Shown piece after piece: positions 1 through 9,917 of a DNA stretch of 64,000 bases. Each line of letters opens with the position of its first letter. Positions within the stretch are counted from its first letter, which is position 1. Both the position numbers and the translations under genes were made by a program. The notes under the pieces were generated by a model. It did not search any database and was not told the origin of the DNA. It saw only the letters and a list, made by a program, of their open reading frames with translations. The stretch comes from Bradyrhizobium sp. AZCC 1721 (GTDB lineage Bacteria; Pseudomonadota; Alphaproteobacteria; Rhizobiales; Xanthobacteraceae), in assembly GCF_036924715.1 (NCBI RefSeq), contig NZ_JAZHSB010000001.1:2843001-2907000 (forward strand), read 5' to 3'.

Positions 1-48
1 TACTACCTCGTGGTCTATTGGGGTGGGCTGGGACCGGGACGCATCTAG
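1..48 (+). CDS. C-terminal end of an unidentified membrane-type protein (partial)
   Basis: The first 15 codons read in frame 1 to a TAG stop at 46-48 and encode an aromatic, hydrophobic tail (YYLVVYWGGLGPGRI). The bulk of the gene lies left of the window, so the product cannot be named. The genes that follow on the same strand, two tiny membrane peptides, a TauE/SafE-like protein and a CcoI/FixI-type copper ATPase, suggest a cytochrome oxidase or oxidase-assembly protein. That is inference from context only. Confidence 0.45.
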   Translation, partial: YYLVVYWGGLGPGRI

Positions 49-110
49 CGATCGCGGCTCACGTGCAAGCTGGTGACTGACTGATTCCGATTCGAATAAA
101 GGAGCGGGAA

Positions 111-233
111 TTGCCGGTTCAGAAGGAGCAGAAGGTGCTGGTAGCCAGGATCATTCTCGCCCTCGTGGCCTTGAACCTGCTGTTCCTGTTCACCGAGTTA
201 GCCATAAACGTAGTCCGTGTCTATTTCGGCTGA
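111..233 (+). CDS. Small single-helix membrane protein (40 aa)
   Basis: A 40-residue ORF opens with TTG at 111 behind a good ribosome site (AAAGGAG, about 8 bases upstream) and stops at TGA 231-233. After a short charged start (PVQKEQK) comes one hydrophobic helix of about 22 residues and a short FTELAINVVRVYFG tail. It sits 62 bp after the preceding stop and 14 bp before another 40-residue membrane ORF, so it reads as part of one operon with the copper ATPase. Small single-pass subunits are common in cbb3-type oxidase loci, but this sequence is not a recognisable CcoQ or CcoS. No function is assigned. Confidence 0.55.
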   Translation: MPVQKEQKVLVARIILALVALNLLFLFTELAINVVRVYFG

Positions 234-247
234 CCAGGAGGGCGCGC

Positions 248-370
248 ATGATCGAGAATCCGGTTTTTTCGCTCGCCGATGCGAGTGCGATCCAGATCAT
301 CGCGTTAGTCGGCTTCGCGATAGCCACGGTCGCCTTCTTCGTTTGGGTCGCCTATCTCGTGCGTGGGTAG
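248..370 (+). CDS. Small single-helix membrane protein (40 aa)
   Basis: A 40-residue ORF starts with ATG at 248 behind a strong AGGAGG ribosome site (about 236-242) and ends at TAG 368-370. Residues about 14-37 form one hydrophobic helix (IQIIALVGFAIATVAFF) ending in LVRG, the positive-inside side. Spacing to both neighbours is short, so it is probably co-transcribed with the TauE/SafE-like gene and the P-type ATPase. It could be a small oxidase subunit or assembly factor, but it lacks the acidic tail of CcoS. Function is unknown. Confidence 0.6.
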   Translation: MIENPVFSLADASAIQIIALVGFAIATVAFFVWVAYLVRG

Positions 371-427
371 CGGCGGCGGAGCGGTGCCGTCGCTGCACAA
401 GCGTTGGACGGGCAGGGCAATCTGCCG

Positions 428-1153
428 ATGAGCGCCTATCTCGTAATCTTCTTCGCAGGGTTCGCAGGTAGCTTTCACTGCATCGGTATGTGCGGCGGGT
501 TCGCTTGTGCGCTGGGCCGCGATCCGCAGGGACGTGGCGCGACAGTTCTGCGCCATCTGCTGTACAATACCGGTCGATTGACGACCTACTGCTTTCTCGG
601 CGGACTCGCGGGCGCCCTCGGTCAGGTCATATGCACGCCGCAGGGAACGACAGTCCCGCTACTGAGCGGTTCGCTTGACACCGGTCAGCGGATTCTCGCG
701 ATCCTCGCCGGACTGCTGATGATCGCCATGGCGCTGCAGTTCTTTGGCCTGCTGCCGCGCCTGCATCGCATCACGACCAACTCGGGTCTGGGTACCCTCG
801 CGGCATCCCTGCGCAGCCTGTTGACGGCGCCGGGACACGCCGCCCCGCTTGCGTTTGGCGTATTCAACGGCTTCCTGCCTTGTCCGCTGGTTTACGCCTT
901 TGCCGCCCAGGCGGCGAGCACGGCCGGAGTATTGTACGGCCTTCTTACCATGGCCGCGTTTGGGCTCGGGACCTTCCCCGCGTTGCTGCTGACGGGCGGC
1001 GTCGGCCGAGCACTTGCGCCGGCGTGGCGGCAACGTGGCGTGTGGCTGGCCGGCAGCTGCATTTTGCTGCTTGGTCTCGTCACCGTCGGCCGCGGTGTCC
1101 TGCCTTTCGCCGCGCACTTCGCGCATGGTTGGCTAGGAGGATATCCCGCATGA
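428..1153 (+). CDS. Sulfite exporter TauE/SafE-like (DsbD_2/UreH-like) membrane protein
   Basis: This 241-residue inner-membrane protein has about six hydrophobic segments. Its first helix contains the motif HCIGMCGGFACAL, the hallmark of the DsbD_2/CcdA-like transmembrane family annotated as TauE/SafE or UreH-like. In cbb3-oxidase loci members of this family sit next to the copper ATPase CcoI and are thought to help metal or thiol handling during oxidase assembly. The two cysteines of the first segment are the likely functional residues. The ATG at 428 is preferred over an in-frame TTG at 404 because the membrane segment follows directly. The stop overlaps the next start by four bases (ATGA, 1150-1153), so translation is probably coupled to the ATPase. 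Confidence 0.8.
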   Translation: MSAYLVIFFAGFAGSFHCIGMCGGFACALGRDPQGRGATVLRHLLYNTGRLTTYCFLGGLAGALGQVICTPQGTTVPLLSGSLDTGQRILAILAGLLMIAMALQFFGLLPRLHRITTNSGLGTLAASLRSLLTAPGHAAPLAFGVFNGFLPCPLVYAFAAQAASTAGVLYGLLTMAAFGLGTFPALLLTGGVGRALAPAWRQRGVWLAGSCILLLGLVTVGRGVLPFAAHFAHGWLGGYPA

Positions 1154-3321
1154 CGGCACATAACCGTGCGCTGTGCAGCCATTGCCTGTTACCCATCGGG
1201 CGGCGGGCGATGCGGCGCACGGTGAACGGTGAGGCTTGCGCATTCTGCTGCTACGGCTGCTGTATCGCCTACCAGGTCAAGAACGGCCAAAACGAGGAGT
1301 GGGAGGCCGCCTGGCTGCTGATTCGGCTCGGTGTCGGCGGCTTTCTCTCCATGAACATCATGCTGTTCAGCCTGCTCCTGTACAGTGACGCCTTCAGCGG
1401 CGCGGATGCCGAGATGCTTCCCTGGATTCATCTTCTGCTCTGGCTGTTCGCAACACCCGCGGTAATCATTCTCGGCGGACCGTTTCTCCGCGAGGCGTGG
1501 CTCCACGGCATGGACGGGCGCCTGACCTCCTCGGCGTTGATCGTCCTCGGCGTCGGCGCCGCCTATCTCTATTCCGCCTTCGCCGTCATCGAGCGCGCCC
1601 CCAATGTCTATTTCGACACCGCAAGCATGGTGCTGATGCTGTTCACCGTGGGCTACTATCTCGATGCCGTCGCGCGCGCACGGGCGGCGCGTGACCTGCA
1701 GCCGCTATTGGCGGCGGAGAGCGAGTGGGCAACCGTCGTTGATGGCGACGGAGAGTATCGCCGGCCGGTGCGCGAGGTCGGCGCCGGTACGTTGGTGCGG
1801 ATTCGGCCGGGGGAGCGCATCCCCGTCGATGGCGTGGTCAAAGAGGGCGAATCGCACACCGACGAGGCCCTGATTACAGGCGAAAGCCGGCAGATCACCA
1901 AGGACGTCGGATCGCAAGTGATCGCCGGTAGTCTCAATCTTGACGGCCCGCTCCTCATCGAAAGCAGCGGCGCGGCAAATGCGACGCGCTGGGCGCAGAT
2001 CTGTCGATCGGTGCGCGATGCGCTCACCTGCCGCAGCCCAACCCAGCGCCTTGCCGACAGCATCGTCGCCGTATTCGTACCGATCATTCTCATGCTGGGG
2101 GTTGGAGCGTCGGCGTACTGGGCACAGCGCCTGGCGTTTGACCGCGCCTTGTTGATCGGCCTCGCGGTACTGGTGGTGGCCTGTCCGTGCGCGGTGGGAC
2201 TGGCGGCACCGATGGCCACGTCGCTGGGTATCGGACGACTGGCCCGCCGCGGCTGCATCGTGCGCGACCCTGCCGCGCTCGAGGCGCTTGCGCGCCTGCG
2301 GCTGATCGCCTTCGATAAGACCGGCACGCTCACGTCGGGCAAGGCGCGCGTTGTCGCCATTGAAACCGACGGCACCAGCGCCGACGTCGCGCTCGCGCAT
2401 GCCGCGGGGCTGGAACGCCATTCCGAGCACGGCCTGGCCCGCGCCGTCGTCGCCGCCGCTGCGGCGCGTGGACTCGAGCCGATGGTCAGCCGCGACGTTC
2501 GGGTCGTGCCGGGACGCGGCATCCGCGGCAACTCGGACGGGCAGACCGTGGCGGCCGGCAGCGCGATCTTGATGCGGGAGTTGGGTTGGCCGCTGGCCTG
2601 CGGTCTGGCCGAGCGCGGGCGATTGCGCGAAGCGACTGGCCACTCGGTGATCTATGTCGGTTGGGGCGAGCGGGTGCGTACCGTGCTCTCGCTCGACGAT
2701 ACGCCGATCCCAGAGGCGCGCGCGACGGTCGAAGCTTTGCGTCGCCGCAAGGTGCTCGCGATACTGTTGACCGGCGACCTTCCGGTGGCCGCGCAGCGAA
2801 TTGCCGCAGCAGTCGGGATCGAGAGCGACGATATCGAGGCGGGCCTACTGCCCGCTGCCAAACGTGCGGCGCTGGAACGGCGACGGCGAAACCATGGCAT
2901 GGTCGCGATGGTCGGTGATGGCCTTAATGACGCGCCGGTGTTGGCCGGAGCCGATGTGGGGATTGCCGTTGGTTCGGCGACTGACCTTGCCCGCGAGGCC
3001 GCCGCGGTCGTGCTTCCTCCGCGAGGGCTATGGATGCTGCCGTGGGTGATCGACGTCGCTCGCGCCGTTCGCGCGACTATACTCACCAACCTGGCGTGGG
3101 CGTTCGGTTATAATCTCATCGCCGTGGGTCTGGCGATGGCCGGATTACTCCTGCCGGTGTGGGCAGCGGCAGTGATGGCAGGCTCAAGCATTGTCGTCGT
3201 ACTGAATTCGCTGCGGCTGGAGCGGCTGCCTGAACCAGCTCCATTCGCCGCGGCGGAGAGCGCTCCTCCACCTCGCAGCACCGCCGTTCCGGTCAATAGT
3301 GAAGTTCTCCAAGCGGGTTGA
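1150..3321 (+). CDS. Copper-transporting P1B-type ATPase, CcoI/FixI-like
   Basis: This 723-residue heavy-metal P-type ATPase exports copper across the inner membrane, probably for cytochrome oxidase assembly. Residues 9-38 form a cysteine-rich N-terminal domain (C9-x2-C12 and C30, C33, C34, C37, C38) of the kind found at the front of FixI/CcoI proteins. The usual HMA domain after it is missing: the first membrane helix begins at about residue 54. The CPC metal site is C345-P346-C347, the phosphorylated aspartate is D389 in DKTGTLT, TGES and GDGLNDAP are present, and two helices follow. The conserved His-Pro of the nucleotide domain (SEHP) reads H427-G428 here. The start at 1150 is fixed by the ATGA overlap with the upstream gene. 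Its 3' end converges on fccB with 17 bp between. Confidence 0.9.
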   Translation: MTAHNRALCSHCLLPIGRRAMRRTVNGEACAFCCYGCCIAYQVKNGQNEEWEAAWLLIRLGVGGFLSMNIMLFSLLLYSDAFSGADAEMLPWIHLLLWLFATPAVIILGGPFLREAWLHGMDGRLTSSALIVLGVGAAYLYSAFAVIERAPNVYFDTASMVLMLFTVGYYLDAVARARAARDLQPLLAAESEWATVVDGDGEYRRPVREVGAGTLVRIRPGERIPVDGVVKEGESHTDEALITGESRQITKDVGSQVIAGSLNLDGPLLIESSGAANATRWAQICRSVRDALTCRSPTQRLADSIVAVFVPIILMLGVGASAYWAQRLAFDRALLIGLAVLVVACPCAVGLAAPMATSLGIGRLARRGCIVRDPAALEALARLRLIAFDKTGTLTSGKARVVAIETDGTSADVALAHAAGLERHSEHGLARAVVAAAAARGLEPMVSRDVRVVPGRGIRGNSDGQTVAAGSAILMRELGWPLACGLAERGRLREATGHSVIYVGWGERVRTVLSLDDTPIPEARATVEALRRRKVLAILLTGDLPVAAQRIAAAVGIESDDIEAGLLPAAKRAALERRRRNHGMVAMVGDGLNDAPVLAGADVGIAVGSATDLAREAAAVVLPPRGLWMLPWVIDVARAVRATILTNLAWAFGYNLIAVGLAMAGLLLPVWAAAVMAGSSIVVVLNSLRLERLPEPAPFAAAESAPPPRSTAVPVNSEVLQAG

Positions 3322-3338
3322 CCCTTCGGAAACGGGAG

Positions 3339-4607
3339 CTAGCCGAACGTGTCGCGCGTAAAGGCAGCGTACCAGCTTTGCGCCTCGCGTGCGGTCCGGT
3401 GGCGGGTTTCGACGCTTTCCTGCACCTGGCTGACGAAGTTGTCGATGATCTTGATCGTTCCGGCCGCGGGCTTGAAGCTGACAGCATTGCTCACCGCGTC
3501 GTCGGGACTAAGAAAAGTATAGCAAGTGTTGAACAAATGAGGCGGTTGGCGCTCGGACGTGGTCAGCGCCGCGGTGATGGCAAACGCGCAAGCCTTGGCC
3601 TGGCTATTCGCAACGAACGCCGATTTCGGCATGTCGCCGGCACTGCTCGCATCGCCCACCACATGGATTCCCGGCTGTAGCTTCGATTCGAACGTTATGG
3701 GATCGATCGGGCACCAGCCAGATTGATCCACGAGGCCGTTTTGCTGCGCGAACTGGCCGGCCATTTGCGGGGGTATGATATTTGCGACCGCGGCCTTGAA
3801 TGTCTCGCTCGCAGTCTTGACGGATCGCTCCTTCACGTCGATGGCCTTTATTCCACCGGTGAATTGGGCAGGTAGCCATTCGATCATACCCCGATAGTGT
3901 CGCTCCCACGCATCCAGAAATAGATCCTGCGCGTTGAAGCTATCTTTCGCATCGAGGATCAGGATCCTCGAGTGCGGTTTATGTTGTTTGAAATAATAAG
4001 CAACCAGAGAGGCACGTTCATATGGGGCGGGCGGGCAGCGAAACGGGTTAGGGGGCGCAACGAGCACGAAGACGCCGCCGTCCTCCATGTTTTCGAGTTG
4101 CCGTCTCAGAAGCTGCGTCTGTGGGCCTGCGTTCCAGGCGTGCGGGATGATCTGCGTTGCTGCCTCGTCATATCCTGCGAGGGCCTCGTAGTTGAAAGCG
4201 ATGCCGGGGGCAACGACGACGCGGTCGTAAGGCAATTTTGGACCATTCTTGAGCCCGACGGTTTTTCCGACCGGATCAACCGCTGTCACGGAGTCATGAA
4301 TGACATTGATGCCGTATCGTTGCGCGAGCGTCTCATAGCCATGCGTAAGCGACTCGAGCGAGCATAGCCCTGCGAGATAAAGGTTGCTGAAAAAGCAGGT
4401 GGTATAGCGCGGCTTTGGCTCAACCAGCGTGACCTCGATGGTTCGTGCGCTGGCAGCCAAGTACTTGGCGGCCGTGGCACCGCCGATGCCGCCACCGACG
4501 ACGACAACCTTTGCCTTGGCCTCACCTGCAGCTAATCGAGGACCGAGCCCTGCGAGGACCATTGCTCCCGTCAAGCAGCCGAACTCTCGACGCGTCCGGG
4601 ACTTCAT
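3339..4607 (-). CDS. fccB: Flavocytochrome c sulfide dehydrogenase, flavin subunit (FccB/SoxF)
   Basis: A 422-residue FAD-dependent oxidoreductase of the sulfide dehydrogenase/SoxF family, exported to the periplasm. The N-terminus carries a Tat signal (RTRREFGCLTGAMVLAG). The FAD-binding dinucleotide fold follows (VVVVGGGIGGATAAKYL), and VVGDASSAGDMPKSAF is the second FAD-contact motif. The family oxidises sulfide, or reactivates the Sox carrier, passing electrons to a c-type cytochrome. Cysteines in the YTTCFFSN and NPFRCPPAP contexts match the redox pair of the family. Its start overlaps the stop of the upstream monohaem cytochrome by four bases, so the two subunits are translationally coupled. 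Confidence 0.88.
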   Translation of the reverse strand: MKSRTRREFGCLTGAMVLAGLGPRLAAGEAKAKVVVVGGGIGGATAAKYLAASARTIEVTLVEPKPRYTTCFFSNLYLAGLCSLESLTHGYETLAQRYGINVIHDSVTAVDPVGKTVGLKNGPKLPYDRVVVAPGIAFNYEALAGYDEAATQIIPHAWNAGPQTQLLRRQLENMEDGGVFVLVAPPNPFRCPPAPYERASLVAYYFKQHKPHSRILILDAKDSFNAQDLFLDAWERHYRGMIEWLPAQFTGGIKAIDVKERSVKTASETFKAAVANIIPPQMAGQFAQQNGLVDQSGWCPIDPITFESKLQPGIHVVGDASSAGDMPKSAFVANSQAKACAFAITAALTTSERQPPHLFNTCYTFLSPDDAVSNAVSFKPAAGTIKIIDNFVSQVQESVETRHRTAREAQSWYAAFTRDTFG

Positions 4608-4921
4608 GGCCTAACCTGCCTGCTCAGCGCTGCGAGATAGCGCGCCACGGTTGCGATTTCTTCATCACTGAGCGACAGGGCGATGGCGCGCATGATATGG
4701 CTCGGGCGCTCACGCGATCTGTACGAAAGCATTGCGCGGGTGAGCAACTCCGGACTCATGCCGAGGATCGTCGGAATACCATCATCGCCGCCATCCAGAC
4801 GATGGCAGGACGCGCACATCGCTGCGAGTTGGGCTCCACCATCGCGATCTACCGCCAGGCTGGGATCGGCGAAAGCAAAGAACGTACCTACAGCAATGGA
4901 AGCGGCGATGATTTTGCACAT
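4604..4921 (-). CDS. Monohaem c-type cytochrome, partner of FccB (SoxE/FccA-like)
   Basis: A small exported cytochrome with one haem-binding motif, CASCH, near the middle and a distal methionine candidate in the SHIMRAIA region. It most likely accepts electrons from the flavin subunit encoded just downstream. I chose the ATG at 4921 because it gives a compact signal peptide (MCKIIAASIAVGTFFAFADP) of about 24 residues and a 105-residue precursor; an in-frame ATG at 4972 would add 17 polar residues and has no better ribosome site. Only one haem is present, whereas the classical Allochromatium FccA has two, so SoxE-type is the better comparison. Confidence 0.8.
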   Translation of the reverse strand: MCKIIAASIAVGTFFAFADPSLAVDRDGGAQLAAMCASCHRLDGGDDGIPTILGMSPELLTRAMLSYRSRERPSHIMRAIALSLSDEEIATVARYLAALSRQVRP

Positions 4922-5010
4922 GCTGAGACCGGCTCCACCCCCGTGTCTGCGATCGCCGATACCTTTGTTCATGGCGTGAAAAGGAGCATGGCAACATCAC
5001 TACAACACCA

Positions 5011-5337
5011 TTAGGCGACAGTGAGCTGGTGCTCCAATACATAGATGCCGCCGCCATCCTCCTCCCAAACGAACTCGAGCCGGCCACTCTCTGTCGCGCG
5101 TAAGTAGAATTCGATAAACGGATTCGCCGCCATGGCTTCGTGGAGATCGACGCTGAACACCATGACGCCATTGTGGCGGCAGATAAACCTGTTGACGATC
5201 TTGCGCGGGATGGCATTCCCCTTGTCATCGTGTCGCAGCCCGGTCTCCATCGGATGGCTGATCAGGGTCTTGACCGGAAACACTTCACCGTTCGCGGCGG
5301 CGTTTGGCACTTGCACACGGGGCACCGGAGTGAACAT
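5011..5337 (-). CDS. soxZ: Thiosulfate oxidation carrier subunit SoxZ
   Basis: A 108-residue SoxZ with the typical immunoglobulin-like fold sequence: VKTLISHPMETGLRHD near the front, a core ending ANPFIEFYLRA, and a tail ending in the G-rich W(E)EDGG strand. SoxZ pairs with SoxY in the periplasm to form the swinging sulfur carrier of the Sox pathway; it has no signal of its own and is exported with SoxY. The start is well fixed: GGAGGT lies 9 bases before the ATG at 5337. It is 16 bp downstream of soxY in the same operon. Confidence 0.92.
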   Translation of the reverse strand: MFTPVPRVQVPNAAANGEVFPVKTLISHPMETGLRHDDKGNAIPRKIVNRFICRHNGVMVFSVDLHEAMAANPFIEFYLRATESGRLEFVWEEDGGGIYVLEHQLTVA

Positions 5338-5353
5338 TCCGCACCTCCTTCCG

Positions 5354-5818
5354 TCACTTGCATCCGTTGGTGGCGACCTCGACCCAGCTTTCGGTCATCA
5401 GCAACGTACCGTCGTTCATCTCCGCCACCGCCAGGACGTATTGCGGTTCGGCGAGGCGAATACGCGTCGATACGCGGGGTTCGCTGCGTTGCGGGAGGAA
5501 ATGAAAGGTGGCGACCTCAATTAGCGGGTTTCGTGGCGCCAGCACAGAAACGTGCCTGACGTGATCGGCTTCCGTCATGGGACTATCGATCGCGAGCGTA
5601 AGCGGCACTGTGTATCCATTCGGAAAGGTCCGCGGCATCACCAGATGCAGACGATCGGATGCGGTCGGGGTTTTTCCGGTCAGTTGCTTGACGAGATCCA
5701 CCGCGTAATCGTTCGGGGGCGGTGATAAGGCGAGAGCGGCGCTTGCAAAGCCGGTGCTCCCCGCAACGGCGGCGGTCAAGACGGTTCGGCGCGTAACGCC
5801 AAGTGGTTTTGTCTTCAA
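5354..5818 (-). CDS. soxY: Thiosulfate oxidation carrier protein SoxY (variant C-terminus)
   Basis: A 154-residue SoxY. It begins with a Tat signal (VTRRTVLTAAVAGSTGFASA) and contains the family core with VPLTLAIDSPM and HVRHVSVLAPRNP. SoxY carries the sulfur substrate on a cysteine at its very end, normally within GGCGG. Here the end is NGCK, with Cys153 as second-last residue: the carrier cysteine is kept but its flexible glycine arm is lost. The start is TTG at 5818 with GAGGAT about 9 bases upstream. soxX, soxA, soxB and soxCD are not in the window, so this looks like a partial or specialised Sox module working with the flavocytochrome. Confidence 0.85.
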   Translation of the reverse strand: MKTKPLGVTRRTVLTAAVAGSTGFASAALALSPPPNDYAVDLVKQLTGKTPTASDRLHLVMPRTFPNGYTVPLTLAIDSPMTEADHVRHVSVLAPRNPLIEVATFHFLPQRSEPRVSTRIRLAEPQYVLAVAEMNDGTLLMTESWVEVATNGCK

Positions 5819-5872
5819 CGCGAGATCCTCGCTACCGACAGGCGGAACTCTCCAAGCGGGCGCTCGATATTT

Positions 5873-5890
5873 CTAACGTTAAAATCTTAC
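5873..5890. promoter_or_regulatory. Possible Zur-box-like sequence upstream of soxY and a Tat-leader fragment
   Basis: The 18-mer CTAACGTTAAAATCTTAC matches 14 of 18 positions of the Zur-box sequence that occurs twice in this window (19783 and 23780). It lies 55 bp before the soxY start on one strand and 1 bp before an ATG on the other. That ATG opens a short reading frame with a Tat-like leader (LTRRLLLAGAATLGAA) that then degenerates. Whether it is a working operator or a relic is unknown. Confidence 0.3.
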
Positions 5891-5979
5891 CATGGGTGCT
5901 CTCACAAGACGACTCCTCCTCGCGGGGGCTGCGACCCTAGGCGCGGCCGAGGGGGCCGGTGTGCGCGATCGCGATCGGC

Positions 5980-7641
<1,662 letters not shown>

Positions 7642-7839
7642 TCAGGTGACCTCGCGGGCGCCGCGGGCGTATAAGTCCGAATTTGCGGTCCTCCCTTTTT
7701 GCTTGTCCGTACGACAGAGACCCTCGGAGCGTGCACGTGCGGCGCGCTTGCGCTGGTGATTTCAACCCACACGATTTCAGGCCATCTAATGTTTTAAGCT
7801 AGCGGCCAAAAAGCCAATCAAATTGCTTTGCCGCGGCAT

Positions 7840-7852
7840 TAAGAATATCTTA
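7840..7852. promoter_or_regulatory. Inverted repeat just before oxyR, possible autoregulatory site
   Basis: TAAGA-ATA-TCTTA forms a short dyad with 5-base arms, five bases before the oxyR GTG and within the groEL-oxyR divergent intergenic region. LysR-type regulators commonly bind dyads near their own start. The assignment rests on position and symmetry only; the arms are short and AT-rich. Confidence 0.25.
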
Positions 7853-7857
7853 TCGGG

Positions 7858-8802
7858 GTGATCACGACCCGGCAGCTATGTTATCTTGATGCGCTTGCCC
7901 GTCATCAGCATTTCGGACGAGCCGCGGCGGAGTGTTGTGTCAGCCAGCCCGCTCTTTCAATGCAGATCCACGAACTGGAAGGGCTTCTCGGCATAGAGTT
8001 GATCGAGCGGCGCCCGGGCGCGCCGATGTTCACCGAACTTGGCATCGAGATTGCGCAACGCGCCGGAGTGATCCTTGGTGCAGTGCGCGATCTGACAGAC
8101 CTGGCTCAACACAGAGCCAAGGTGCTGAGCGGAACGTTGCGCCTTGGCGTCATCCCGACGCTGGCGCCGTATATATTGCCGCGGTTGCTGCCGCAACTGG
8201 AGCTCGGGTATCCCGACCTGCGCCTTGATTTGGTGGAAGCACAGACTAAGGTGCTGCTCGCTGATCTCGAGCGTGGCGCTCTCGAAGTATTGTTGTTGGC
8301 GTTACCGCTCAAGGCGGCCGCGGTTGAAGTTTTCCATCTCATGAGAGACCGCTTCCTCTTTGCTGTACCCGCCCACGACCCTCTTCCGGAAACGGCGCGC
8401 GTGACGCCCGGCGACGTGAAGAAGCGTAAGCTCATTCTGCTGGAAGAAGGCCATTGTCTGCGGGATCAGGCGCTCGACTATTGTGCCAAGGGGCGTTGGA
8501 CCGTGGCCTCGAGCCTCAGTGCAACGAGCCTTGCAACGGTCATGCAAATGGTGGCAAGCGGATACGGCGCCACGCTAGTTCCGGAAGTCGCGGCCGATGC
8601 CGAGTTGCGGGACGACCGAGTGAAGCTCCTCCGTTTTGTCGAACCGCAACCCGGCCGTAGTATCGGGCTGGCGTGGCGCCGAACGTCTCCACGCAAGGTC
8701 GATTTCCTGGCGCTTGGTCAGATGGTGAAGAACGCGCTGAAGGCACCCGCCTGGCCGCAATGTATCCGCCACGAACGCACCGCTCGACGAACGGAAATCT
8801 AG
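7858..8802 (+). CDS. oxyR: Hydrogen peroxide-responsive LysR-type regulator OxyR
   Basis: A 314-residue LysR-family regulator with an N-terminal helix-turn-helix (HFGRAAAECCVSQPALS) and a C-terminal sensing domain. The redox switch is intact: Cys200 in EEGHCLRDQ and Cys209 in DYC, the same eight-residue separation as Cys199/Cys208 of E. coli OxyR, which form a disulfide on peroxide exposure. The start is GTG at 7858. It is divergent from groEL, and a UspA-family gene lies downstream on the other strand. No katG or ahpC is nearby, so its targets may include the adjacent chaperonin; that link is inference. Confidence 0.9.
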   Translation: MITTRQLCYLDALARHQHFGRAAAECCVSQPALSMQIHELEGLLGIELIERRPGAPMFTELGIEIAQRAGVILGAVRDLTDLAQHRAKVLSGTLRLGVIPTLAPYILPRLLPQLELGYPDLRLDLVEAQTKVLLADLERGALEVLLLALPLKAAAVEVFHLMRDRFLFAVPAHDPLPETARVTPGDVKKRKLILLEEGHCLRDQALDYCAKGRWTVASSLSATSLATVMQMVASGYGATLVPEVAADAELRDDRVKLLRFVEPQPGRSIGLAWRRTSPRKVDFLALGQMVKNALKAPAWPQCIRHERTARRTEI

Positions 8803-9095
8803 TGGTGCTGATTTAACCAATGGGGGGCGTTCGAGACTCTGGCAGCTTACGAAGATGCAAAACTGCAAGATGCGCAAGGGCATCGTGGTCTGGTGAAGGC
8901 TACGACTGCGGATCGCAAGCGGGCGTCGCGATGTAGCGCTCTACCGTCTCGAACCCCCAGCTTAAACGCGGATATCTGCGCCGTGATGGTTACGCGTCAT
9001 AAGTCGATTTTGCACGCGCGATGTCGATATCACGAGGTTGGGCGTTGTTTGCTGAAGCTAGCTCAAACTTGCTCATGATGGGTTGGAATATCCGA
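8803..9095. other. Intergenic region without recognised gene
   Basis: About 290 bp between the convergent oxyR and UspA genes. Short reading frames exist on the plus strand, but none has a ribosome site and a recognisable product. I see no strong hairpin with a T-run that would be a clear terminator. Confidence 0.4.
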
Positions 9096-9917
9096 TCAGT
9101 GCGACATCAATGTGGGTTTGGTCATCGAGGCAAGCATACCACGTGTCGTTCCGCCAAGAATAAACTCCCGCAGCCGGGAATGCCCGTACCCGCCCATGAC
9201 GATGAGGTCGGCACCTGTATCGGCTGCATATGACAGGATTGCATTGGAAACATCGATCTTGCTGACGGGAATGCGCTCAATCGTGGCGTTTACTCCGTGA
9301 CGGGTCAAGTGGGTCGCGATGTCCGCACCCGGACGGTCTGCGCTTTTGGCGCTCTGGGTGTCCGCAACAACAATACTCGTCGTGCCCGATCGGGTAAGAA
9401 ACGGCATGGCATCGGCGACCGCTCGGGCGGCTGCCCGGCTGCCATCCCAGCACACCATGATATGATCGAGTTTGAGGCGATCCTTCTGAATAAAAGGTAC
9501 GATGAGCACCGGTCTTCCGGATTCGAACAGCGCTGCCTCAAGGACGATATTCGTGGTTCGATGATCCCGGTCCCCTTCAAATTGGCCAATGACGGAAAGA
9601 TCGAATCGTCTTGCGATATGCGCAAACTGGGTTGGTACGTCGCCGACGTCAGCTTGAATTCTGCGCGTTTCAGCTGAAACGCCGGCGCGACGCGTCGCCT
9701 CGTCAAACGCGGTGGCCACGGACTCTGCGCGTTCTTGAGCTTCAGCTTGCTGGGCTCGAATAAAGTTAGCCGACAGGTCAACGCCACCGACCACTGCCGG
9801 ATAGAAGGCGGTCCCCATGATGTGTGCGCCGAATGTTTCCGCAACCGATAAGGCGTAGTTGGAAACGCCATCTTGCGATGCCCCGTAAGACAGGTTGACA
9901 AGAATATCCTTGATCAT
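9096..9917 (-). CDS. Universal stress protein, tandem UspA domains
   Basis: A 273-residue cytoplasmic protein made of two UspA-like halves (about 1-145 and 150-273). The second half keeps the ATP-binding signature GGYGHSRLREFILGGTTRGML, matching the G-2x-G-9x-G-S/T pattern; the first half ends with a degenerate version near RPVLIVPF. Tandem Usp proteins of this kind help survival under oxidative, anaerobic or nutrient stress. The start ATG at 9917 has GGAGG about 9 bases upstream. The neighbourhood (groEL, oxyR) is a stress cluster. Confidence 0.88.
   Translation of the reverse strand: MIKDILVNLSYGASQDGVSNYALSVAETFGAHIMGTAFYPAVVGGVDLSANFIRAQQAEAQERAESVATAFDEATRRAGVSAETRRIQADVGDVPTQFAHIARRFDLSVIGQFEGDRDHRTTNIVLEAALFESGRPVLIVPFIQKDRLKLDHIMVCWDGSRAAARAVADAMPFLTRSGTTSIVVADTQSAKSADRPGADIATHLTRHGVNATIERIPVSKIDVSNAILSYAADTGADLIVMGGYGHSRLREFILGGTTRGMLASMTKPTLMSH

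Noticed and set aside
1656..2643. Long minus-strand frames opposite the P-type ATPase
   Set aside because: GC-rich third-position shadow of the ATPase; no family match in the reading.
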